In this document: piece by piece, positions 26,001-34,039 of the stretch | How the letters are laid out: each line of letters starts with the position of its first letter | Numbering within the stretch: position 1 is the first letter of the stretch | Origin: Asterias amurensis | Taxonomy: Eukaryota > Echinodermata > Asteroidea > Forcipulatida > Asteriidae | NCBI RefSeq assembly: GCF_032118995.1 | Contig: NC_092653.1 | Coordinates: 25,067,202-25,131,201 of the forward strand | Direction of reading: 5' to 3' | Length of the DNA stretch: 64,000 nucleotides | Program-made: the position numbers and the translations under genes | The notes under the pieces: model-generated | Databases searched by the model: none | Told to the model about the DNA's origin: nothing | Seen by the model: the letters and a program-made list of their open reading frames with translations, nothing else

Positions 26001-28338
26001 GGTAGACATAAAAACTCTGAATTAGACAAAAGTCTCCAATTTCTTATCCCTGTTCTGTTTTTTATATTTTAATTTTTATGAAATTTGTCTCTGGTTTCAA
26101 CTTACCTGGAATTCCACAGAAGCCACGGTCTCTGTTGCCCTAGTCTTGACCTCAGTACCTCTTTCCTGTCGACTTTCAGATTTCTAATGGAGGTGCCCCT
26201 TAGGAAACTTGAAAATGGCCTTGCCCTCTCAGAGATTGATTTCCCCGACTTGAACTTACTTAAATGGATCCAACTTATCTGGAAATACACGGCAGCCACA
26301 AAGGCCACAACCTCTGTTGCCTTTGGTCTAGGCCTCAATGCCCCTTTAAATGCTTTCCATAGACGTTCAGATTTCTAATGGAAGTGCCCCTTTGGAAATT
26401 GAAAAATGCCCTTGCCCTCTCAAAGATTGATTTCCCAAACTTACCTAAATGATTGTCCATCTCACAAAGAATCTTGGGTACATTTTCATTCTTTTCTTCA
26501 TCTTCGTTGCGGACAGGGGCCATGTTCCAGATGATGACTCTACCAGAGTCTTCCCCTTATAGAAGAAATATTCAAAATAATTCATGATTTCAGAGATGGG
26601 AACTCGACGGCTAGACTGCCAACATTTTGCATGGATACATTTTTGCACAAGAATCAGGGAAATAGAATTTCACTTAACAGGGAAAAAGTGTCCACAATCG
26701 GGGAGATTTTCAAATTTACTTAAATCAGAATTGCACACAATATAGAAAGATTGCTATTTTCAGGGAACTTTCTGCAAAAACAGGGAAAGTTGGCGGCTCT
26801 GAAACAATCACACTGCCCCCCCCCACCCCTCCCCACCCGAAAAAAATCTCTAACACAACAATATAGTCCACTCTAATTCATTTGCTCTCATTAAAACAAT
26901 ATGTCCAAAGTAGCAAGATGCTGTAGTTAGGGTAGTAATAACCCTGAAAAGATATTGACATAAAAGGGAGACCACCAACATGAGGCTAGATGGCTCATTT
27001 GGTAGAGCACTGTCACTGTTAATCCTGCTTCAGTAAAATTAATAAATTTCATAAATTAATAAATTTCATTTCATAATTTCATTTCTCACGTAGCCTGTGG
27101 AGGAAGGAAGTACTTCCTGGCCCTGGTATGGCAAAGTGCAAAAACAATATAATCTGGTTATTTTGTGGCGAGACAGCAGAATAAATTTACCTTGTCCACC
27201 AGTGGCAAACCTTGATCCATCTGGATGAATGTCAATTCCAAATATCGGTTTTCCTGAAATCAACAAAATTATAATCAAGTTATAGCAATAGTTATGTAGG
27301 CCTATTACCTTCATAAAATTATAAACTCTCGACAAGTATATAACTTGTAAGATTTGGTTTGCGGTAACACCATGTGTGTATCTACTTGCCAGGTAGAGTT
27401 TGTTTTAGAGAACTGTCGTGCTTTATTGTACTACCGCGGAGGAGCTAGTATGTAAGTGACAACTGGGGAGGAAAAATTCACTAACACTTCCAATCTAACA
27501 CATGTATGTGGATGGGCAGAGCATAGGCGTAGGGCGTAGGGCCAGGAAGTGGGTCAATCATTATAAATGGACTATTTTATGCGGCTACTGTACATGAAAT
27601 TGCAGGACAATGTTGTCATTGTGACTTCATGTTCTTCAGACAGGAATTAAACGTTAACCAATACGGAGACCCGCCACATGTAACTTCCTCGAGTATTTTG
27701 GTGTTAAAAAGAAGAATCACCCCTTTTTTTGGGGGGGGGGGTGAAGAAAAAAAGAAAAAAAGCTGACAATCGTTCATGCAGATCTATCCAAGTTTTTAAT
27801 TGCAAATCAGGATCATCCTCTCGACTTCATAATAACTGGACAATAATAAAGATACCAACCATACCCCACAATGGCGGCCACATGTGTACATTTCAAAGAG
27901 GGCGCTATACGATCTTCAAGGGTTTTTTAACAGAGTAACATTTTCAGCATCTGACTGCCAATTTTTCATGGACATAACTTATTTATTATTAGAAAACAAT
28001 TTTTTTTTGAACAAAATAAAATAGCATTTTATTTTCAACAATCATTCACAAAAGAGTAAACAGATTATGGCGGTAGGATACGGATAAATAAAAACTGGCA
28101 CCAGCAAGACAAGCACTTCCTAAACTTAACAGCTCAATCAAATTAATCCAAATGCTTGCAAAAAAAAAGAACAAAACTGAAGTCGAAGACTTTTTTTTTA
28201 GAGTCAGGAGTTTGACTTTGTGATTGTCACTAAATTAAAGCCAATCACCTTGCCATTTTTTGGTCTTAATACATTTACAAATTGAATACCATTATACTCA
28301 CCATCATGGTTAACCCATGTAGGCTTCAAAAGCTTCAT
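11052..28338 (-). CDS. HIRA: HIRA histone H3.3 chaperone, complete, 27 coding exons
   Basis: Replication-independent H3.3 deposition factor (the family works with UBN and CABIN1 and binds ASF1) in the nucleus. Coding exons, 5' to 3': 28338-28302, 27253-27191, 26555-26445, 25721-25631, 25276-25188, 24735-24640, 23906-23824, 23078-23001, 22724-22557, 22347-22294, 21850-21794, 21336-21266, 20776-20671, 20303-20097, 19566-19475, 18899-18734, 18291-18029, 17390-17150, 16146-15987, 15558-15465, 14980-14819, 14262-14204, 13691-13586, 12628-12506, 11997-11834, 11538-11444, 11180-11052. All junctions are GT-AG and the phases join, giving 1,054 residues (human about 1,017). It starts MKLLKPTWVNHDGKPIFGID, as in vertebrates. 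Residues 1 to about 370 are WD40 repeats (SWSPDGAYVVSAHAMNN is diagnostic). The ASF1-binding B domain motif GRRRITPL is at residues 451-458. The HIRA C domain follows, ending with EYRFWLLTYVRYLVQE and LPIIGSNLKMQRLY. Between B and C lies an unusual Ala-rich linker, including 18 consecutive Ala at residues 663-680. The ATG is chosen by homology and by the exon 1 splice donor at 28301. Confidence 0.97.
12078..12462. mobile_element. TTAA-flanked MITE, family M1, in HIRA intron 24
   Basis: Full copy of the most abundant repeat here. The ends resemble TTAAAGGCAGTGGACACTAT and its inverse CCAATAGTGTCCACTGCCTT plus TAA. The interior contains an imperfect palindrome GAGACCTCAA..TTGAGGTCTC and the motif TTTCTCACAATGTTTTATAC. 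A TTAA target suggests a non-autonomous piggyBac- or Kolobok-type element. Pieces of the same family lie at 13770-13832, 16313-16416, 18301-18352, 40827-41030, 47335-47440, 52835-52920 and 62367-62428. Confidence 0.8.
12668..12850 (+). mobile_element. SINE fragment, family E
   Basis: Matches in reverse the 41525-41872 element (GCTGTGCTCCGTGGTCATAA, GGTTGATGTGGCTGGCA) and ends in TTATTATTATA. The tRNA-like head is missing. Confidence 0.55.
16805..17128. mobile_element. Two M3 palindromic repeats around a LINE tail fragment, HIRA intron 18
   Basis: Copies of TTTCACAAAGAGTTAAGACT flank a piece (about 16,895-17,010) with TTTCCAATATGCAGCAGTTC. That piece also occurs in the LINE 3' end at 37395-37735. 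Related M3 copies lie at 19890-20050, 29470-29570, 31449-31720, 32100-32240, 45060-45210, 60428-60590 and 62025-62330. Confidence 0.55.
17750..17925. mobile_element. Palindromic MITE, family M4, HIRA intron 17
   Basis: Ends in inverted repeats around AACGAGAACGAAAATGAGAA and TTCTCGTTTTCGTTCTCGTT. Other copies or parts are at 21570-21755, 29700-29835 and 63832-63910. Confidence 0.6.
18508..18690 (+). mobile_element. tRNA-derived SINE, family D, HIRA intron 16
   Basis: The head GATGGTCTAGTTGGTAAGAC and B-box-like GGTTTGAATCCCACCCGAGT are followed by a tail with CAGAGCTCGGGGAAGTACAG and CACATCGGTGTACAAGGG. Also at 58030-58190 (minus), 23448-23545 (tail only) and 30735-31000 (interrupted). Confidence 0.7.
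19027..19410. mobile_element. TTAA MITE, family M1, HIRA intron 15
   Basis: Near full-length: GACACTATTGGTAATTACTC at the left, GACAATTACC at the right, and an internal palindrome AGACCTCAAG..AGGTCTCGAA. Confidence 0.75.
19730..19885. mobile_element. MITE, family M8 (truncated), HIRA intron 14
   Basis: Shares ACTTACAAAATGGCCGCACA and CCTCTAGTTCT with the fuller copy at 40335-40582, and runs in the same direction. Confidence 0.5.
20333..20480. mobile_element. Palindromic MITE (AAGGCCGTGTCCGAA end), HIRA intron 13
   Basis: The left end AAGGCCGTGTCCGAATGGAC and the arms GGGTTACGGCTAGAT / GCCGTAGCCGTAGTTGTAG match the element inserted in a SINE at 30805-30957. Confidence 0.5.
20826..21052. mobile_element. 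Palindromic MITE, family M5, HIRA intron 12
   Basis: The arms GTGCGTTCGATTAGCTTCCC and GGGAAGCTAGTCAAAAGCAC flank a GC-rich middle with GGTGAGCCCCTGACAAAAGC. A second copy is at 60771-61028. Confidence 0.7.
21988..22260. mobile_element. TTAA MITE, family M1, shortened, HIRA intron 10
   Basis: The left end is worn. The right end is CCAATAGTGTCCACTGCCTT plus TAA. The interior CAATTGGTCGTCGAAGTTGC matches other M1 copies. Confidence 0.7.
23221..23316 (-). mobile_element. tRNA-like SINE head, HIRA intron 7
   Basis: Minus strand GGGCTAGATAGCTCAGTTGG with TGGTTCGAATCCCACTCTAG. The D-arm pairs, but the acceptor, anticodon and T stems have mismatches. It continues into a non-tRNA tail, so I call it a SINE head rather than a tRNA gene. 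Confidence 0.6.
24060..24300. mobile_element. Palindromic repeat around CATGGCTCTGCTTACCG, HIRA intron 6
   Basis: Motifs CAATTTCATGGCTCTGCTTA and GCGCAGAATTCAGAGGTAAG. A second copy is at 41960-42210. Both share the GCTTA/TAAGC words of the many short CTGCTTAAGCA-type elements scattered through the window. Confidence 0.5.
24790..25172 (-). mobile_element. tRNA-derived SINE, family A, HIRA intron 5
   Basis: The head on the minus strand (near 25172, GTGTCGTGGCCAAGCGGTTA) resembles a class II tRNA (Ser/Leu). The body contains GGAACACCGGGGCGAACCCC on the plus strand, and the tail TATATAGCGC then ATTATT at the left. Other copies: 46665-46979 (-), 61468-61868 (+), 63077-63472 (+). Confidence 0.75.
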
Positions 28339-28527
28339 TTTCACTCCTTATTTGAGGCTAAACGCGACCAAAACAAAGCCCCAAATCCGTCTTCAAAGAC
28401 GTCGTGTGCCGTCCGCGTGAGCGGCCATTTTTGAAATGCCTGTCACTTCATCAGTCAAGAGAGGGCGCTTTGTCACAAACAACAAAGTTGCAAAAGTGTT
28501 TTTTAGAAACACAATTTCGGTGTCATT
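28339..28527. promoter_or_regulatory. Bidirectional HIRA/ZMAT5 promoter region
   Basis: Only 189 bp separate the HIRA start codon (minus strand, 28336-28338) from the ZMAT5 start codon (28528). It is free of the repeats that fill the rest of the window and contains several CpGs. A YY1-like GCGGCCATTTTT lies at 28421-28432 and a GACGTC palindrome near 28399-28404. No TATA box is obvious. Both 5' untranslated regions must be short or start inside the partner's leader. Confidence 0.7.
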
Positions 28528-30668
28528 ATGAAGCGGTATTACTGTGATTATTGCGATAAATCTTTTCCAGACAACAAGCAGAACCGACGAAAGCACATGA
28601 AAGGTGGACAGCATCAATCAAATGAGAAGCTCCATTATCTGAATTTCAAAGGTGAAAGATTTGAATTGATTGTATATTGGTTGACGGGTTTCCTTTTTGT
28701 GTACAAACCAACGGGATTTGTTCACTGTGCAAACCAATGGGATTTGTTCACTGCAAACCGATGGGCTTTGCTCATTTCGGTCCTGAACTTAACTAAGTTC
28801 TAAGGCAAGGCACTGGGATTGGTGCTCGATTCAGCAGCTGTTTTCACGAAACTTTACGCAACTGTGAAGTCCACTTGCGCAACAATTATGGCACAAACTA
28901 CGCCACAAACAAACATTGCGCTTACATTTTATAAGTGGACTTGGCCGTGTACGGATTACGCAGTTGCGTAATGTTTTTTGTGTGAAATCAACTGCAGAAC
29001 TTGCACGCAGTTTGCAGCCAAACGCAGAAAAGAACAGTGTAGATTTGCACATCCTAACTGCGTAACCGTAAGTCCACTTGGGCCGGCAACGTTTATGGCG
29101 CAATTAAACTATGCCATAATTAACATTGCGCTTACTTTACAAGTGGACTTAGCCATGTATGGGTTGTGCAGTTGCGTAATTTTTTTGCAGCCAAACGCAG
29201 GATTTAAGAACAGTGTACATTTGCATCAATTATGACTAATGTCAAGAATTCCATTTCATTTTATTCATAGCTCCTGAAGAAATCTTGGAGGAGGAATCAG
29301 CGAAAACGCCCTGCCAGAGATTTAATCGAACAGGTCAATACAGTTTGGACTTTCTTTGACACGTAACGTTTCCTCCAAAATGCTACAGATACTGTTTGTT
29401 TACCTTTTGTTAACCGCAATATGTTTTGGATCAATACATAGGACTTGGGACGAGTATGTTCCGTATTCTCAGACGTTAGGATGCATTCAACCCATCCTAA
29501 GTTAGGGAGAGTTGATCACTAAATATAGGATTAATTCTAGCGTTTTGTGAAATCGGTTGCAGACCTCTAGTTTTAATCATGACGTGTGTCACATCACCAC
29601 CTAGTTTTGTGTTTGCTTTCAGGTGAATGCAGTTTTGGCGTAATCTGCCGGTTCTCCCACTTAACAACACAGAGAAGACACGAGCTCCTAAATGGTTTGT
29701 AGTCTAAGGCCGAGCCACACTGCAACGATAACGCATTATATTGGTTGATTGCTCTATGCAGAATGCGCACACGCTCATACAACCAATAGAATGCGTTCTC
29801 TTCGTTATCACTGCAGTGTGACTCAGCCATTACACTCATTTTATATGAACCTCCACTTAATAACAGGGTATCTATGTAAAGTCTCTGTTCACACACACAA
29901 AAGTCTCAGTGAATTTTACCCCATTGCAAACCCCACGACCCTAAGGTGTACCATAGGTTCAAGAGCCAACGTTATGAGTATACCAATTGGAGGTAGACCA
30001 TGGCATTTGTGCACTAGAAACTTGCAACTAGGTTCTCACAGTGTCCAATTTTAGTAAGCTATGAAGCAGAAAGTACTTCTTAGCAGTAATTTCTTTGCTA
30101 AGCAAAAAATTAGCGAGGCACCAGTTGTAACAATGTAAACATTGTGGTTTTTTTTGGTTGGTTATTGCTTATGCTGAGCAAGTTTTTGAGCTTTAAAGCT
30201 TCATGAAATTGCGTGGGAGGGTTTTCATTTATGACCCTGTACCGGTTACAGAGAATGGTCATGATTGGTATCATTATAAGTTGGTACCCATCAAGGCAAT
30301 GCATTTTATCTTTTAAAAAATAAAACTTTAAGTTGTTAATTAGAGTTTTGTTGATTATCATGGGTAAATGATTGTTCATCCTTGCAGAAATTGAAGAGAG
30401 AAAGCGTATTGAAGCGTCACAAACACAGCCTGGAGAGAAGACTAATCCTACAGTGGAAGACTGGCTAGAGAGTAGAACCAAGAGAAGGAGGACTGAAAAA
30501 GAGACTAGCAAAACAGGGGGAGGAGAGGTGGATGATGGATCATCAGATGACATCATGGGTGTAGGCAGTCTACCACCTGTACTAAGAGGCATACCAGATC
30601 TTCCACCATCTCTTCTCCCGCCCTCTGTAGAAAGTCTGTTACGGATTAAAGATGTTGAGTGGGGTTGA
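28528..30668 (+). CDS. ZMAT5: ZMAT5, U11/U12 snRNP 20K protein, complete, 4 exons
   Basis: Component of the U11/U12 di-snRNP that recognises U12-type introns; nuclear. Coding exons 28528-28651, 29271-29333, 29623-29694 and 30388-30668 join in phase (all interior junctions phase 1) into 179 residues; human is 170. Residues 1-29 form a U1-type C2H2 finger (C6, C9, H23, H29; start MKRYYCDYCDKSF). Exons 2 and 3 form a CCCH finger (C56, C65, C71, H75; RFSH at its end). The C-terminus has the family signature DWLESR...KRRR and ends LPPSLLPPS...VEWG, like the human ending LPPSLRAPPPGG...VQWG. An acidic, Asp-rich insert (GEVDDGSSDD) makes it slightly longer. It lies head to head with HIRA, with 189 bp between start codons, so the two probably share a promoter. 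Intron 1 holds two palindromic repeat copies (about 28.84-29.23 kb). Confidence 0.95.
28840..29235. repeat. Two palindromic repeat copies in ZMAT5 intron 1
   Basis: Blocks with AAGTGGACTT(G/A)GCC, GCAGTTGCGTAAT and TTTGCAGCCAAACGCAG occur twice, about 200 bp apart. They look like a tandem pair of small inverted-repeat elements. No exon was recognised between ZMAT5 exons 1 and 2. Confidence 0.5.
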
Positions 30669-30734
30669 TGCAGGGATTAACAAACAAACTTTCGTAGAGG
30701 CCTTTTGGATCTTCCATCATCTAACTCTACACTG

Positions 30735-31000
30735 CGAAGGTTGTGGGTTCGAATCCCACCCGAATGATTTGTCTGTGTGTTTTTTACAGAACTCGGGAAT
30801 GTATTAAGGCCGTATCCGAAACTGCGACTTTGGCTACAAATATGGCTAGATCAGCGCGTCTGCCAGTGCTGAAGAATAGGCAGAAGCGCATGATCTAGCC
30901 GTAGCTGTAGCCGAAGTCGCCATTTCAGAGTCCCCAGTTCAGACACAGCCTAAGTATACAGTGCTTTTAAGATACACATCGGTGTAGGGGGAAAAACAAA
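30735..31000 (+). mobile_element. SINE family D split by a MITE
   Basis: SINE pieces (GTTGTGGGTTCGAATCCCAC, then GAACTCGGGAATGTA, and later AGTATACAGTGC, ACACATCGGTGTA) are separated by about 153 bp (about 30805-30957). The insert starts AAGGCCGTATCCGAAACTGC and ends with its inverse AGTTCAGACACAGCCT. Confidence 0.65.
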
Positions 31001-31467
31001 AATTATTCCTTATTCCTGATGTAGAATTAACAATGGAACAAGAATTTGAGATTATTTTAACAAAGAAACTAATTTATTGAGCTGAATTGTCGCAATTTTG
31101 TAAATATTTTCGTCTTAATTTTAATCTCTAATGTACACTTGTCAAACAAAAAATAGTTTAGAATGGTTTATACGTTAAAAGCTACAAGTTGCCATTTACT
31201 ATAAATACACTGTAATACATGCACCACTCGCATGAAAAATATCCGATTATTAAATATGTTTTTATATGAACAAAATATAAAACAAACTTTGATGACGAGT
31301 ATTTCTTAATTTGGATTAACAATTTGTTACATTATACGCAGGGAATCCATTTCAACTATAGACCATGTAACCTTCCTTTACAAAAAAAAGTGACTGTGTA
31401 CATTCCAGTGCCTTTCTAGCAGGCAAGATACTACACTGGGGTTGATTTCAATAAGATAGTCCTAACT

Positions 31468-31624
31468 TAGGGGTGCGTTTTGGCGACCCCAACCAAAGCC
31501 CAACCAACTCAACAAGTCTGTTACCGGTTGGTCTGAACAGCGTCGTCACCACGCTCAACCGAATAGGCGAAAAATGCTCAACCGATAACCAATGTTTCTG
31601 GTTGGGGTCGCCAAAACGCACTCA
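31468..31624. mobile_element. Palindromic MITE inserted in an M3 repeat
   Basis: The arms GTGCGTTTTGGCGACCCCAA and TTGGGGTCGCCAAAACGCAC are near perfect. Flanking sequences CCTAACTTAGG and ACTAGTC belong to the M3 family. Confidence 0.65.
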
Positions 31625-31748
31625 TGGACTAGTCATATGACTCTAGGTTTTATTCAAAATTTAAGGCTAGTCTTGTGGGAGTAACTGGTTAACTCTTTGC
31701 GAAATGCACCCCTGTCGTCAATTTCACCAAATTCTTCCTAACTTGGGA

Positions 31749-32098
31749 TTAAAGGAACACGTTGCCTTGGATCGGACGAGTTGGTCTAAAAAAAGCATTT
31801 GTTATAAAATGCATTTGGTTGGAAAGATGTTTTAAAAGTAGAATACAATGATCCACACAAATTTGCCTCGAAATTGCGTGGTTTTCCTTTTACTCTGCGA
31901 ATGCGAACTGAGACAGTCGGGTCATATAAATAGCCCGACTGTGTTAGTCGACCAGGAGAAAGGAAAACCGTGCATTCTCGAGGCATGTTTGTGTGGATCA
32001 TTGTATTCCACTTTTAAAACATCTTTCTACCCATATATTTTATTACAAACGCTTTTCAAAGACCAACTCGACCAATCCAAGGCAACGTGTTCCTTTAA
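31749..32098. mobile_element. Long palindromic TTAA MITE, family M2, inserted in an M3 repeat
   Basis: TTAAAGGAACACGTTGCCTT on the left and AAGGCAACGTGTTCCTTTAA on the right; the whole unit folds on itself. The flanks CTTCCTAACTTGGGA and TCTTAGGACTTAA join across a single TTAA, matching the unbroken sequence near 45,076-45,110. Confidence 0.85.
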
Positions 32099-33315
32099 TC
32101 TTAGGACTTAATCTTTGTGAAATCTTCATATCCATAGTTAAGTTTCGTATCAATAGATGTTGAGATGCATTGAACCCACCCTAAGTAAGGACGGGTTACT
32201 TGTCCAGACTCGAGATGGGATTAATCCTAGCGTTTTTCGTGCTGGTCATAATGAAATTTTACTGCAATTAACATTTCTTTCACATCAAATGAAATGGCAT
32301 AAAGTGAACTTAAACTTCTATAAATACCAAAGTATTTTTGCAGACTCACTGTTGTTATTGCGCTTTGAAATAACATAATAATAAAACTTTCTGACTATAT
32401 TTTAATTCTACAAGTGAAAAAAGAGTTCTACATACAAAAAATCTGGTTTTACAGTTTTGTACAAGTCTGCGTATACTGCACAATATTTTACGATATCTTT
32501 AACTTCCGATATAGTAAAAAATATTTTTAAATTCCGGAAGTTCCTTCGATTTATTCTGATTGATTTTAAGACATGCACTCTACAAGCACCTACTCAACAT
32601 TACTCTGTTTATCGTTAACGTTAAAACTTATTTTTTTTAACACAAGAAAAAACCCGCTTTTTATTTCAGTTGCCTAACATAGTGATGTGACCTTAACGAG
32701 TTTTGCATGAAAAACTGCTAAGCAAAGACAAATATTGCTTAGCAGAAACAGGTTACAAGCCAACATACCGTGTCATGTACATTGTTTGTGGCTGGTACCC
32801 TGACTGGTAATTTATGCTTAGCAGACAAATTAGCTAAGCATGAATTTGTGCTAGTTCAGGGCCTAATTTCATAAAGCTGAAAAGCGCAAACTTGCTTATC
32901 ACAGAAAAGGGTTGGTTAGCAAAAAAAAGCTTGCAAACATATTTTCATTCCTGACATCAAGAATAAGAAACAGGAAGCAAGTTTGGGGTTTTGAGTTTAT
33001 AATTTTAAATTAACCACCCCTTCCACACTAAAACCGCAACAAATAATAACTCATTCAAAACATCTCTCAAGACAAACTCATGTCAAAAGCATTGAGTGCC
33101 TTTGAACTTGATTTTCCTAAAGCGCACAAATCCAGGGGAAGGGACAACCCTTCCCCTGGATTTGTGCGCTTTATAATACATCGTTATTATAACTGTTTTA
33201 AAAGTGAGGTTGACCCTGCAAACAGAAAAATAAATATTGTTTGAAAACCTCAATGAGTATGTTGATTTTGGGTAATTTTCGACTGACAGAAAACACAAAC
33301 ATCAACAGGTTTACA

Positions 33316-33702
33316 TTAAAGACAGTGGACGCTTTGGGTAATTACTCAAAATAAATATTAGCATAAAAACTTACTTGGTAACAAGCAATGGAGAGCTGTT
33401 GATATTATAAAACATTGTGAGAAACGGCTCCCTCTGAAGTACCGTAGTTTTCTAGAAAGAAGTAATTTTCCACGAATTTGGTTTCGAGACCTCAAGTTTA
33501 GAATTTGAGGTCTCGAAATCAAGCATCTGAAAGCATACAACTTCGTGTGACAAGAGTGTTTTTTCTTTCATTATTATCTTGCAACTTTGACGACCAATTG
33601 AGCTCAAATTTTCACAGGGTTGTTATTTTATGCATATGTTGAGATACACCAAGTGAGAAGACTTGTCTTTGACAGTTACCAATAGTGTCCAGTGTCTTTA
33701 AA
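33316..33702. mobile_element. TTAA MITE, family M1, full length
   Basis: About 387 bp from TTAAAGACAGTGGACGCTTT to CCAATAGTGTCCAGTGTCTT plus TAA, with the internal palindrome AGACCTCAAG..TTGAGGTCTC. It lies between ZMAT5 and GIT. Confidence 0.85.
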
Positions 33703-34039
33703 CTTACACGATTTGAAAACAAGCCTGAGCCAGAGCCCAAGCCATGGCTTAAGAAAGGCCCCTGCACATGATGCATGCCAACAATTTTGTCTTCTGGGGA
33801 CAAGACTTAAGACAGCACTCTCAGGAATAACTTTGAATCAATGATTTTGCATTCTGTGAGTCAACTGATTTGTGGAATGCCTGTAGAGTGTTAGCATTAG
33901 GGGAAAACTCCATTAAAGAATTTCTGGAAAAGGAATTACATAGATATAACAGGTGTAAGTTGCAAGATGAAAAGGATGTTTTTGTTAGCCTTTTTCTTTA
34001 ATGGAGCATTCTTAGTATGGGGTTCGACTGTAAACTCCT

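Larger units (their letters stand above)
30669..34039. other. Convergent intergenic region between ZMAT5 and GIT
   Basis: ZMAT5 and GIT end toward each other. The space holds an interrupted SINE, M2 and M3 repeats, an M1 copy, CTGCTTAGCA-type elements, and a short inverted repeat CAAATCCAGGGGAAGGG / CCCTTCCCCTGGATTTG at about 33128-33167. An AATAAA at 32380-32385 (plus) is a possible but distant ZMAT5 poly(A) signal. No other gene was recognised. Confidence 0.6.

Noticed and set aside
30110-30592. 160-codon minus-strand frame
   Set aside because: It is antisense to the well-supported ZMAT5 exon 4 and has no recognisable domain.
33358-33540. Recurrent frames of type MSHKIVSFQMLDFET / ALRCLISRPQ
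   Set aside because: These are translations of the M1 MITE, seen in every copy and on both strands.
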